Shown here one piece after another: positions 35,216-46,139 of a stretch of DNA of 64,000 nt (position 1 is the stretch's first letter; the number at the start of each line of letters is the position of its first letter). Origin of the DNA: Trichostrongylus colubriformis (lineage: Eukaryota; Nematoda; Chromadorea; Rhabditida; Trichostrongylidae); contig OZ022258.1 in NCBI GenBank assembly GCA_963978905.1, positions 27,222,716 through 27,286,715 on the forward strand. Reading direction: 5' to 3'. A program made the translations under genes and the position numbers. A model generated the notes under the pieces. The model saw nothing but the letters and a program-made list of their open reading frames with translations. It made no database searches and was not told the DNA's origin.

Positions 35216-35707
35216 CTGAAATGGGGTCGTAGTGAGGGAGCAGCATCCCATTATGCTCGGCCACCGTCGCTATTTGTCCAGGATACGGGAGTAAAAGGGT
35301 TCTTTTCCTTCGTCCCGAGGTTTAGGCAAAAGTTGGGAGCCCTGATTGACGCAGTGCTGCCCAGGCGTTCAACATTCCACGAAATGGACCCTCATTAGGA
35401 CAGAACCTCAAATTGTATTCAGCATTTTTTCCATCATCGAATCAGGTCTACTAGCGATGTATGTACCTGTCACAACGTGTTAATGAGAAGGAGAGCAGGT
35501 TCCAACGTATGAGCTCACCTGATTTCTGTAACGAATTTGAATATCGATTGGATAAAAGTGGCGGTCGGGGCAAGGAAGCAGTCGAGTCTCACACGAGTTC
35601 AAGCACACCGCCTCAGCTTCTCCTTATCAGTTGTATGAATACGCTTCAGTTCAACTGCTGGTAGGCTTTCACCTCATTTCACTTATGACAAGGTCATCAG
35701 GCATTTT

Positions 35708-36242
35708 GGCGCTCATGTACTATGGGGGTGGCACTCAAAAACGATTTCTAGGAAGTGAAAATTTTTTCCTCACCCTGAGAGTTTAATAGGGAGCTCCCAG
35801 GAGTGCCCTCAACCACAAAAAGGATGAAAATATATTTGCTACACTAAAAAATATCCACTCATTCCGAAGCTCCTTTCCCCTCAAGGCTTAGGCAAAAACC
35901 ACATTCCCCGGTTTGCACTGATATCTTAGTACCTTCCAAAACATTAAAAAAACATAATAGTAGAATAGACACGCATAAAAACCCAAAGATCAAAAAAAGA
36001 AATGAAATAACAAGGCCCAAGCATTTAGCCTAAGCCTTGGGGGGTGAGGAACACTTCACACACGGGAGATCATAACGGCAGGCAGGATTTTGTTTGTTTA
36101 TTAACCTTTGACATTATAAAATAAATACATCCTAATGACAATCGGACACGTTGATATTACATGTTTTGAAGATCTGTAATAGAATTTATTCTCTAATATA
36201 ATTTCAAATGTGTTTTTGAGTGCCACCCCCATAATGAGCGCC
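35708..36242. mobile_element. hAT-type MITE, 535 bp
   Basis: Inverted ends GGCGCTCATG...TATGGGGGTGGCACTCAAAA (left) and GGCGCTCATTATGGGGGTGG (complement of right) are flanked by an exact 8-bp duplication GGCATTTT (35700-35707 and 36243-36250). The left end has a 4-base insertion (GTAC). Inside are two inverted 'cctaagcctt'/'aaggcttagg' blocks. No coding capacity. Confidence 0.8.
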
Positions 36243-36734
36243 GGCATTTTTTCCAGTTGTTATTTACCTCTTCCGTTCTTATTGCAACCTGTCTTGTTTT
36301 CATACCGCTCGAAAAGTGCGGCATTTATGAATTTTATGCGGCAACAATGTGCCACGAGAGCGGGGAACGCAGTCACAAGCTCAAGGTATTGTTCGTAAAC
36401 AGGTTATCGTGGATTTCACGAAGAAAGTGCGGTAAGTAGAACCTGAGGGAATTAGGCAACTCACGGCTGCACTAACATCTGGTGATTGAATTGACACCGC
36501 ACGTCCACGACTTCTTTCCTTTTCTTTGTTAATGGTGCAAGTCTCAACAGTCATCAAGACATCGAGATACTTGCTTGGCATGGGTGCTTCGACACTGCTA
36601 CTGTTGCAAGTGGTATTATGCCCTGCGAGGTGCTATCGCAATGAGGGGGCATCATATAAAAGCTGTTTATCAAAGCATTTTGGAGGGGTCTTTGAAGGGT
36701 TATTCTGAATATTCTGGCATATATTTCTGCCTAA

Positions 36735-36835
36735 GCCCTAGTGAAGAAAAGAGCAGGTTCCTTCCCCCTCTAGGCTTAGGCAAAAATCATGTCCATAGTG
36801 GGATGCCCCCTCCCCGCCCACTGCGATAGCACCCC
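36735..36835 (+). repeat. Dispersed repeat, copy 2
   Basis: Same block order as 12395-12510 (CTCTAGGCTTAGGCAA, TCCATAGTGGGATGC, CCCGCCCACTG). Confidence 0.6.
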
Positions 36836-36991
36836 CTGCGATTCTCCAGTGGTGCAAATGGCACGATCGCACGATTGTGGGATCGGCCGAACGCATTCAC
36901 GTACGCACGTGGAACCGGTGTCATCGTGCTCACTCTCACTTGGATGCGCTATTTTTCCTGCGCGTGTTTCATAGGATGAAATCATGGCTAA

Positions 36992-37200
36992 GGCCGCGGT
37001 CATACTTTGCGACGTAAAGCGATTGCGTCAATTTGACGCCGGCACCAGCGTCAAACTGACGCATCATTTGCCTGCCGCAGACGACGTCGTCAATATGATA
37101 ACGCGCAGCGTTTGCAAAACGTTCGACCCAACCACGCTACAGTATGGTGATCGTGGCGAGAGCTCAGGAATTCAAATTCGAACATGGACTAGTATGGCAC
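36992..37200 (+). repeat. Harbinger-type MITE fragment
   Basis: Begins TAA then GGCCGCGGTCATACTTTGCG and continues with GTCAATTTGACGCCGGCACC and a GTGATCGTGGCGAGAGC box shared with 40376-40719. The right end was not found. Confidence 0.55.
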
Positions 37201-37504
37201 TATGCCAAGATTCGAAATTGAAATCAGGAAAATACTTATGATTGCTGCAAAGTCATGAAAAATACGTCCAGAGCATATCACAATTATTTTCTAAAATTAT
37301 TTGTACGTTTTGGAATCGATAGTTATGGGAGACAGAAGCTGTTAGCAGATCTGCTAATCGGGGACTAAATCTCATTGCCAAGTATCCAGCCATCTTCCCC
37401 TGACCGCGCTGACAATGAGAAGGGTATGTCAGCAAGGATCATTGCTCAGTAGTGCCCAACCAGGTAATGAGGGGCAGCGCACCTTCGTAGTTGCTAGTGA
37501 TGTT

Positions 37505-37967
37505 AAAGACACCGGAAGGGGTTAATTTTAGCCTACGGTAGAACAGACGTAGTGCGGACGAGTTTAAGTAGCCGCCATTGCACAAACTCGCCAATTTGAC
37601 GCCATGGCATAGTGCCAGGAGGAGATGCTTCTATTATAAGGTTGTTCTTTCCTTTTATTTTTCCCTTTATTCTTTCTTAAACTGTTTCTAGACGTACTTA
37701 CATGAATGCTAATGTAGTTCGGAATGGCCACTCCTCTGCGCTGGGAGTCAGGTGATACAACTAACGTTGGCCCGCGGGCCGTCTCCTACAGCGGACAACT
37801 CGGAAAGGGATGCGTGGATGCGAATGGGATGCCAGTACACACCGCAGCATCGCGCTTTTGAATCAGGGTATTTTCACCGATTATCGTTTCTAACCTTCAG
37901 TGTTCGTTACAAAATGCTCATTTCTTTGCATCTTCCTCTTGTTTCGGACCCCTTCCGGTTCTAAGCA
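37505..37967 (+). repeat. Dispersed 470-bp repeat, copy 2
   Basis: Aligns to 34745-35215 over its whole length in the same orientation, ending TCGGACCCCTTCCGGTTCTA. Confidence 0.8.
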
Positions 37968-38189
37968 GTGGAGCATTGTGTTTTGTCGTTCTATCAAGGA
38001 GAAAAAGGCTGCCTAGGTCTCTCAGCACTCAGTTGCCTCAGTTGTGAAAGCATTCAGCGCAGTTCTCGTGGCCGAGTTTTGAATAACGTTCCCTTTTCAA
38101 TAGTTTGATTGTCCCGTAATCGCGCGAACAAGCGCATGGAAGATGAATACAACGCGCAAAACCGCAAAGTGTTACCCTCTCTCTGACCA

Positions 38190-38445
38190 AGGATAGGGTT
38201 CGATTAGTCGAGTTTTCGCTTCGCGGCGTCGCACCTGCGGCGCCGTCCGTTTTGGAATTCCGCTCAAGACGCAATGGAATGGTACCATGAAAGATTTCCA
38301 AAGATTGCGAAGCTTCGAAAGTTCGCCTAAGATGTTCTTATTGCTGTTTCAACAGATAAGGCTGCAAACGATACGCACTTGCCGCGTCGCTAGTCGCGGG
38401 CGGCCACGCGGAAATTCACCCATCGACATCCACCCTCTGAACAAC
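38190..38445 (+). repeat. Dispersed repeat (0.7 / 38.2 / 55.5 kb family)
   Basis: From TTCGATTAGTCGAGTTTTCG through the GCGGCGTCGCACC box to CACCCATCGACATCCACCC, matching 55512-55782. The ends are roughly inverted (TCGAT...GTCG / CGACATCCACCC), suggesting a diverged MITE. Confidence 0.6.
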
Positions 38446-39209
38446 GTGTCGTAGTCCTCAAACGAAGCGACGTTTTGTACTTTTTTAGAATTTTTGGCGA
38501 GCGATCTGCATTGTGAAAAAACATCACCATGCCATTTTACGTTGGCATCGGTGCTCGCCCACGATCGGCATTTTCGTTTTGCTCCAGCGGTTGTCACTAA
38601 ATATGGGCGCCTTTGTCAGTAGAAGACTGCTGGAAGTGCCTTACTGCACGTTACCACGTTGCTTAACAATTGCTGGGTGGCTTGTTTTTGAGTGATTATG
38701 GTATGTACATAGCGAGGCTGCTACTTACACAGAAATTCCTTTCCAGCATTTCAAAATTGAGTGCAACGAAAACAGTGGGGTATTCCCTTCATGACCATGC
38801 GAACTCATAAGCGTACTTTTTTGCGTGGTGCGGGATGGCTATGTGATAATAGCATGGCGCATAATTAATGTGGCTTTTTATTGCTGCGTTTTTCCGCAGT
38901 GAAAATTGACGTTTTGACGACTATCAGGTGTTAAGCACTCCTAGACTGCGGTGTGAACACGCTCTCGAATAAACATCTAAACAACACGTTTCTGGCGTCA
39001 AATAAAGTCGGGGGAGACGTAAAGTTTTCACTCACGTCAAAGCTTCTCCCTCCCTAGGCGCTTAGGCTAAAGCACATGAAACCTATGCTTTGAGAGATGC
39101 TTTTCCATGTGGGAGAAAGGGATATCAATTTTAGCGTAAGCCTAGGGAGGGAAAGCTTTGACGTCGACGCAAAGTAGCGTCTCCCACCCTCCCCCCCCCC
39201 CGACTTTAT

Positions 39210-39668
39210 GATGTAGACTATTGCACGCACCGGAGGCCGGCCGTGATTGCGGAACCCTGCGTCTATGGCGTCCTTCGCCGTCTGGGTCTCTCGGATTTGC
39301 CTGAGCCCTTTTCAGAGAAGGAGCTTTGGCGTCGCGTACTCTGTCCTGTCTGGTATCTGACCTCGCGGCGGGAAGCGTGTTGCCGAAGATCGCAGCTGAT
39401 GCACGCACTGTTCGCCGGCCGTGATTGCGTAACCCTGCGTCTATGTCGTCCTTCGCCGCCTGGGTCTCTCGGATTTGCCTGAGCCTTTTCAGAGAAGGAG
39501 CTTTGGCGTCGCGTACTCTGACCTGTCTGGTGTCTGACCCCGCGTGTTGCCGAAGAAAAACCCGGCGCACAGTGCGTGGTTTAGCTTATATCGTTGCCGA
39601 AAAAGCCAGCTGTCTTCAAGCCGCTACGCAATCACGTCTGGCCTCCGGTGCGTGCAATAGTCTATATC
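39210..39668. mobile_element. Mutator-type MITE, 459 bp, nested
   Basis: Inverted ends GATGTAGACTATTGCACGCA (left) and GATATAGACTATTGCACGCA (complement of right), flanked by CGACTTTAT (39201-39209) and CGACTTCAT (39669-39677), a 9-bp duplication with one mismatch. Nine-base duplications are typical of Mutator-like transposons. It sits inside the end of the hAT-type MITE at 38994. Confidence 0.75.
39236..39590 (+). repeat. Tandem duplication, two units of about 178 bp
   Basis: GCCGGCCGTGATTGCG starts at 39236 and again at 39414; the units share GGTCTCTCGGATTTGCCTGA and GGAGCTTTGGCGTCGCGTAC and differ by few substitutions and a small deletion in unit 2. The duplication fills the interior of the Mutator-type MITE. 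Confidence 0.8.
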
Positions 39669-40375
39669 CGACTTCATTTGACCCCGTTTTTGTTTGATTT
39701 TATTGTTTTTGTTAAACAAAATGGTTGAAAAAACGCTTTAATTATGCACCAATTCAATATTTACACTTTATTATCGTAGTGGTGATTGTTTTTCGTCTAT
39801 CGGTCTTTCTGCCTCGTGCTCTCGGAATCACTCGTGCTATTCCTGTTGAACTGAGTAAACCATTATTTCAGTTTGCGTTAGGTGGTTAGGTTCTTGGCCA
39901 TGTTACATCCAGTTTCGATGTTAAAGAACGCCACTGACTTGGCCAGTGTGATTGCAAGCTTGTTGTGAGTTTGAAACTTATATCATGATTAGTCCAATTT
40001 TCTGTGGCCCATTCAATCCAGTTTCCAAGCTTATGGAGCCGCCTCTACACAACGTTTTTTTTTTCGGTGTTTTTTAGCGCGAAGAAAAAGGACGCCGGCC
40101 CCAATTCTCATGCCAAAGTGCGGGGAGTACGAAAGCGGAAATCTGGTTCGACCATCACTACCAGCAGCTCCAGAATTCGACTGTCTGGCCTTTGGTCCTT
40201 TAGTAGTGCCGGTATGATTCCATCTATGATTTATTGTTGAACTGAAAGAATAATGCTACGAGAAGTTACGAGTGTCTTTACTTGAACAGAAAATTTCGTG
40301 GTAACCCCTTGTTTGGTTAACTGTATCATCATCTCACATGGTACGAGTTGTTGTGATTGCGCTTTGTCATGGTTA

Positions 40376-40719
40376 GGCCGCGTTCAAACTTCGCGTAACC
40401 GACGCTGGCACCGGCCGCGACAGCGTCGATCTGATAACACGCTCCGTTTACGAAACGCTCGAGCCAACCACACTACAGTACAATGCTCGTGGCGGAAGAC
40501 ACAAATTGGGATTCAAATCATTATCGTGGCGAGAGCCCACGAATTCGAATTTTGACAAAGTGCAAAACTATGGCAAGATTCGAACTTGAGTTCGTGAGCA
40601 CTCGCCATGATCATCATACTGTAATGCGGGTGGATCGAGCGTTTTGCAACGTCGAGCTCATTGCTTTGATGTTGTCGCCACCTGTGCTGGCGTCGGTTAC
40701 GCGAAGTATGAACGAGGCC
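40376..40719. mobile_element. PIF/Harbinger-type MITE, 344 bp
   Basis: Ends GGCCGCGTTCAAACTTCGCG and GGCCTCGTTCATACTTCGCG (complement of right), flanked by TTA (40373-40375 and 40720-40722). Interior contains two GTGGCG(G/A)AG(A/C) boxes and is largely an inverted repeat. Related copies or fragments: 36992, 41239, 42258, 32283, 48850. Confidence 0.75.
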
Positions 40720-41238
40720 TTACGTAAGTTATAGTTCGAGTAAAAACTCAGCAAATTCGCTCGTCTTAGTCGATGAATTGGAGTGCAACCACATATCTAG
40801 CACAAGTACTGCAAAAGGTGAGCACTTAATCGCTCACAATAAGGAATGAAGAGTTCTGGTGGACACCTGACGACCCAGTGGCACCCTTATATACTAGTTT
40901 GGTGTACTGCTTGGACCGCCGTCAGACTGCGAGGTTCCGCGATTCTCCGATTTTGCGGCTCGCTGGCGATACTGCGAACCTGAGATCTGCATAGCCGTAA
41001 CTTCGCGTGTGGAGCCGCGAGACTGTAAAATCGCGAAATAGCAGAATCGAGATGATATTGTGTTCTGTCGGCTCTAGCCTTTTATGTGTGCACATGTGCT
41101 CTAGCGGATAAGTTCTTATGTGTGCTAACATGTATTTTCTTTTTAAAAGCGGTGCAGGAGTCGTTTCAAGTTTGTTTGTCATCGAAACGATTTCTATTTG
41201 AGCTCTACTCAAGCTTTGTTTTTCCAATGAACTCATTA

Positions 41239-41409
41239 GGCCGCCATTAGACTGCGCAATTTTGCGATTCTGCTATTTGGCTGCGTTGCACTTTCGCAGG
41301 CGATCCTGCGACTTTGAGATCTTGCATTGCCGCAACTGCGTTTGCAGAGCGACGATATCGCAGAATCGCGAAATCGCAGAATTACCCAACGCGAAGTCTG
41401 ACCGCGGCC
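41239..41409. mobile_element. PIF/Harbinger-type MITE, 171 bp
   Basis: Ends GGCCGCCATTAGACTGCG and GGCCGCGGTCAGACTTCG (complement of right). Left flank TTA, right flank TGA, an eroded 3-bp duplication. The interior GATTCTGC...CGCAGAATCGCG blocks are inverted. A related segment lies at about 40917-41060. Confidence 0.6.
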
Positions 41410-41469
41410 TGAAATGAATCGTCGGCAGAAGGAGTTTTTCTGTTATCCATATACGCAAAAGATGTGATT

Positions 41470-41789
41470 GCGGCTAAGATACAGCACCACAAAGTCTCGG
41501 CCGTGTGGGCGGGGCCCTCGAGCAATTGTTCACCCCGTCGTCCGCCGCAGTCGGAGAAGTATAGTAGGAACGAAAATTACGTGAGCAGTTTACTCTCCGT
41601 TCCCAACCGCGGCAGACAACTAGACTGGACTTTTATACGGAGGCTCTGCCCACCCGACCGAGAATTAGGGGAGCTGTATCTTGGTCGAATTCTCATTTCT
41701 TCGCATGAAACTTTGCCTGCTGCCCTGATTCGGCAAATATGGTTGAAATATAGGGGTAGCAAAGAAGACCATTCTCTAGTGGACGATTC
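41470..41789 (+). repeat. Dispersed repeat (20.6 / 41.5 / 51.7 kb family)
   Basis: Contains AAGATACAGCACCACAAAGT, GTGGGCGGGGCC, CCCGTCGTCCGCCGCAGTCG and TGAAACTTTGCCTGC, all matched at 51625-51915. It abuts the 470-bp repeat copy at 41790, and the pair may be one composite element. Confidence 0.65.
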
Positions 41790-42256
41790 CCTTAAAGGAA
41801 CCGGAAGGGGGTCCGAAACAAGAGAAACATACAAAGAAATGAGCATTTCGTAACGAACGCAGAAGGTTAGAAGCGATAATCGGTGAAAAAACCCGAACTC
41901 AAAAGTGCATCGCTGCGGTGTGTATTCGCGCCTCATTCGCATCATCGCACTGGCGTTCCGAGTTGTCCGCTGTAGGAGACGGCCGCGGGCCAACTTTAGT
42001 TGCAGCACCTGACTCCCAGCGCAGTGGACTGGCCATTCCCAACTACATTAACATTCATGTAAGTACATCTAGAAACAATATAAGAAAGAACAAAGGAGAA
42101 GGTAAAAGGAATGAACAACTTTATAATGGAAACATCTGCTCTTGGCACCATGCCAAGGCGTCAAATTGGCGAGTTTGTGCAATGGCGGTCACTTGAACTC
42201 GTCCACACTACGTCTGTTCTACCGTAAGCCAAAATTACTCCCTTACGGTGTCTTTA
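41790..42256 (-). repeat. Dispersed 470-bp repeat, copy 3
   Basis: Reverse-complement match to 34745-35215 over full length, ending CTTACGGTGTCTTTAA, directly followed by the MITE at 42258. Confidence 0.8.
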
Positions 42257-42257
42257 A

Positions 42258-42399
42258 GGCCGCGTTCACAGGCAGCGAGGCAGAGTGGCACGGGGAAGGT
42301 GCAGAGACGACGAAGGCAACGATGCTGGGTGGCATAGGCGGAGACGCGGAGACACGCATCTAATCCCTGCCGCCGGCACCGCAAAGTGTGAACGCGGCC
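42258..42399. mobile_element. PIF/Harbinger-type MITE, 142 bp
   Basis: Ends GGCCGCGTTCACAGGCAG and GGCCGCGTTCACACTTTGCG (complement of right); flanks TAA and CAA fit an eroded 3-bp duplication. Its right half recurs at about 30700-30740. Confidence 0.6.
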
Positions 42400-42727
42400 C
42401 AACTGGGTCCTTCCTCACGTTCTCTGGGTTTTTTTTTTGCGGAAATGGGGTTGGTTTGTAGCTGAATGAATTAATAGAGGATCAGTGCGTGTACTTCTTT
42501 TACAATATGAGGTGATGAAGTACATAGTTTTCATCTCCCTACTTTCTTCGCAAGCGTTTTCCTCTTTGTGATCGAACTACTACTGTATAACTGATAGCGC
42601 ATTGTGTATCAATTGTGTAGTTGTTTTTCACTTTTTTATACACTAAAGAGGGTATCACAGTAAGTATTTTCCATGACTTTTCGGTTATTTACACACGCCA
42701 ACCGTTATTCTGTAAGTTTAGTTACAG

Positions 42728-44201
42728 CGTTGTGAATGTTGAAGACTACATCGATGATATTCAGACATGTGTTCGACGAATACAACAGCTGTAAGTGGAA
42801 CGATGACTTCTGCGACAACACCTTCCACTGAAAACGATACTTCAGACGTATATGATAACAGTGCGCTGGATTCAGGTCCCACTTGCTACCTTTCATTTTC
42901 TTATCCTGGTGCTGTCGCTTGTTGGCATCCCGCTGAGGAAGCTATTTTTGCTTAGCCCTAGAAAGGGAAAATAACTCACAAAAATGTACGCTTAGGGTGC
43001 AGACTGACCCTCAGAGATCTCTTTGAGATTCTTCGTTTACAGTTTTTTACCTGGTGCTTCCGCTCGCTTCCGCTCTGCGAGATCACCCTTCTTTGTTATA
43101 GACTTATGTCGAATTGCTATCTTTTTGCTGGAGTTCAAAACACTTGTGTTTCGATGTTTCGAAAGAAAGACGTTTAGTTGAATGTTCCTGCTCTGATGTC
43201 CGCAGCATTGGGGACACTGTTGATGTGAAGACACTGTGTGATCATGAGCCGGATCACAGAAGCCTTGTTGTTTCTGATCAAAAATTGAAGCTTCCGAAAA
43301 GCATATCCTCGACAAGGTTAACGTCAATCAAATTTCATGTGCCCATCTTGTCTATTATTTCATGTTTTTGTTATTTTTAGCATGAGCAGCAACAGCAACT
43401 CCTCTGCAAATCTTTCCTTCAGTTGCGAACTGTTGGAAAGCATCTTGAAGGATTCTTGCATCGATGACGCGTCAGGTAGCTTTAATGGGTTTTTTCTTTT
43501 TCAAAGATTGTTTCCAACTGCCACGATTTCAACTAATCATCTGCAGTCTACAAGTGTAAGGAGCCAATCGCATACGTATGTTTTGATTGCCTTTGCTCAG
43601 GTGGGATATAAGTGGTATTCTGTTTGGTGAGCAGTCAAAGCTGTACGCTTTGATATCAGGTTTTGTCACTACGACCTATTGCAGCTAGGCTTGTAACAGT
43701 AATCGCAGATCAGACTGCCTTCTTTTTTGGAGAGAGTGGGGGGAGGAGGTGGAAGAAAGTGGGATGGGGAGGCCACGTTTCCTTTGCGGTGTACCTGTAT
43801 GATTCAATAGGCATTTTTTACGCGAGAACGATATATTTCTCGTTCTGTTGAACACCCAGCATGGCTGCTTAAGTTCTTCGTCATTTTTGTCTTTAACATA
43901 ATAGAGTTTGAGTACTTCTTTTGAATATCAGTATTCAAATCCGTGCACTGAAAGCCGTTGCAACTTTGCACTGAAGCTGACTAGCCTCACCGGTGTACGA
44001 CCTAATTGCTTACTTGAAGCGGATGAAGGATATGGAATGAAGAGCGATCGTTCCTCTATATTTCATTCCCAATTCACATTTGCTTGGCGCATGTTGTTCT
44101 GCACCTACAAACCGTGTTCTTTAACCCAAAAGAGCTTAAGTGCGGCTGTCTTCTACAACTCATTTTCCACGCTTGATTATAAAGCGGCTTCTGGTCTCTA
44201 G
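42728..44201 (+). CDS. Candidate spliced gene A, unknown function
   Basis: Five exons can be joined with matching phases and good nematode splice sites: 42728-42790 (GTTACAG acceptor, GTAAGT donor), 43206-43316, 43381-43475 (TTTTTAG acceptor), 43547-43575 and 43932-44201 (stop TAG). Introns are 415, 64, 71 and 356 bp. An earlier exon may end at 42659 before a 68-bp intron, also in phase. The product would read VVNVEDYIDDIQTCVRRIQQ..., a Ser/Asn-rich stretch, FSCELLESILKDSCIDDAS, then a Cys-containing part (YKCKEPIAY, NPCTESRCNF). I do not recognise the family. The 29-bp exon could instead run to 43600 in another phase. The start codon was not located. Read by eye; moderate to low certainty. 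Confidence 0.4.
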
Positions 44202-45563
44202 CTTTGAGACTATTCGTATGAGGTTCCGACTGCTGATCCGAACTCTGAAGTAGTCCGAACGGATGCATGATCCCGATTATAGCTCTTTCATTCGAATCAA
44301 GATGGCCTTATAACCTTGATTCTATGCCACAAATGATTCAGCGGTGGTGCGCATTATTATTCGACAGCTTCCAGCTTTTTAATATTACCGTTTAACGTTG
44401 ATGTGATGTTGCCCTACTCTGCAGTTGTGTGTAATCTCGATAGCGCGACAGGTGCCGCCGGCGGCCTCGAATGAATAGCGTCTTTTTTTCACCGCTAGCA
44501 CTTGTTTTCTCGTTTGAATGAATGGTTATCAATGCTTCACTTCTCTCAGCTCTGATTTGTTTTTTTATGCTCGAGAAAATGAGAACATGGGTGCATTTTG
44601 ATATTCACGAACAATAGCCAGCTTAACTGGAAGTGGCTTCCCTCTACTTGGGTGTTCATTGGAAATCTGCGGCGGCGTGGTTTTGTATTGTTTGTAGATA
44701 CAGAACTGGTTTTGTTGAATTTTAACTCCCATTCATAAGAGAGCATGACCTGATAATGTATACAAGAGAAGCCTGGAGACCGCATTTCAAAAAGGTTTCC
44801 TCATTTGAAAGTATTCACAGGAAGGTTTGTGCCGCAGTTTGAACCTTCAGACTGACTCCATCCGGAAATTCCAAACTACAGCTATCTCGTTTATGTCTTC
44901 TCTGTAGATTAATTTGAAATCTTGAATGTGGATCACTTCGCAGCAGAGTATTACATTCTTTATTTTGTAAGCAGTGCAAATGTATAAATGCAACTTTGTA
45001 TGAGTACCTGCAGGCACCTTGTTTGACTGTCCCATGGTAGTAATTCTATCAAATACCTCACGCGACTGACGGGCAGAGTAAAAGAAAACCTCTTCTTGAT
45101 TAGTGAATCGTGAAGTCTCTTATTTGATTCGCGTAATGAGTGCCCTTGTTTCCTGAGCGTGGGTGCTACTGTACCTTCAGTGTTTTACATGATATTCAAG
45201 TATGTCATATTTTTAATTGAGTTGTCCATTACCCTTGCTAGCACATAAATACATTGTGTGCTTACGCTCCGTATGTTTGCGATAAGGCTTTCGATGCGAC
45301 CCACGTTTACAAGAGCCCTCAAGATGCTGCTCGGTCAAACAGTTCGTAAATACGGATTGCTGTTATGCGCTTACGGCTGTGTATGCTCGTAATTAATAAT
45401 CATAGGACACTGCCCGAAGTCGCCAATCCATCATATAGTACATTAGAGTTTGAATTTGCCAATCAACCTCTAGCGATCTATTTGGAACGTTTTTCTCCCG
45501 TGGATACACTATGAGCTGTTTCCTATGCCGCTTCGTCGTTCTTGATCGATCTGCGTCCTCCAG
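44202..45563. other. Between candidate genes A and B
   Basis: Single-copy looking, T-rich on the + strand, as in introns or untranslated sequence. Short coding-like stretches exist (for instance AFDATHVYKSPQDAARS at about 45282-45335), but I could not connect them in phase. It may be intron if A and B are one gene. Confidence 0.35.
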
Positions 45564-46139
45564 TGCCTGGGCGTTTCCGATCGAGAAAGTTTGCAGGTGA
45601 TGATATTATTTCTGTGAATAAGAAGAAAACAGTCATGTTTCTTTAAACATTAGTTATCGATGGAGGATGTCAGTTATCAGCTGCTAAAGATTATTGCTTC
45701 AGTATTGGTCAGTGCATATGCAAAGTTTGGTTATCGGTAACTTTAGTGGGTTTCGATCGGGAAATAAGCTGTATTAATGATGTTTCGGGGGTGTTTTTGT
45801 AATTTTCGGACATCTGTGGCGGAAATATGTCTTGTGCCTAGCGTTTTGGTCGCATATTCGAGCTACTCAGTTCATAATGTTGGTTTTCTTCGTTACTGAA
45901 TTCTTGTTTTTAAACAAGCCACATCCCTTAAAATCCCATGAACACATCTCATTATTTTCTTGCGTTGAGTGGTCAGATACTGGTGTGACCGATGTTTCCT
46001 CGCTCAGGGAAGTTTCTGGAGAGAATCTCCAAGATTTTACAAGTAATTAAAGGTTTTGCTTCACTCCTAAGTGCGAAGCGACCTTAATTAACCGCAACAT
46101 GTCTATGCTTTAGGCCTAACTGTTGGCATGATCGCTTAA
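45564..46139 (+). CDS. Candidate spliced gene fragment B, unknown function
   Basis: Four exons join in phase: 45564-45596 (TCCTCCAG acceptor), 45654-45736 (57-bp intron before it), 46008-46042 (CTCGCTCAG acceptor) and 46114-46139 with stop TAA (71-bp intron). Combined peptide includes CLGVSDRESLQ, LSMEDVSYQLLKIIASVLVS, AYAKFGYR, EVSGENLQDFT and SLTVGMIA. The second exon could also be a first exon with ATG at 45660. Four consecutive phase matches are better than chance, but the exons are short. It could be the 3' end of candidate A. Function not recognised. Confidence 0.35.

Larger units (their letters stand above)
38994..39683. mobile_element. hAT-type MITE split by another MITE
   Basis: The left end GGCGTCAAATAAAGTCGGGG and internal blocks (CTTAGGCTAAAGCACATGAA, GGGATATCAATTTTAGC) match the MITE at 48393-48634. 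A C run precedes CCGACTTTAT at 39202, where a second MITE (39210-39668) is inserted; the rest of the right end, CGACTTCATTTGACC, follows at 39669-39683. Flanks ACGTTTCT and CCGTTTTT could be an eroded 8-bp duplication. Confidence 0.7.

Noticed and set aside
39142..39570. 142-codon open frame on - strand with internal repetition
   Set aside because: Explained by the GC-rich 178-bp tandem duplication inside a MITE; the repeated peptide mirrors the DNA duplication.
41577..42008. 143-codon open frame on - strand
   Set aside because: Covers the junction of two dispersed repeats; only a part is shared with other copies, so no gene is claimed.
43576..43600. 25-bp intron after the fourth exon of candidate A
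   Set aside because: Good-looking GTATGT and CTCAG signals, but the length is below any plausible nematode intron; the acceptor at 43931 was used instead.
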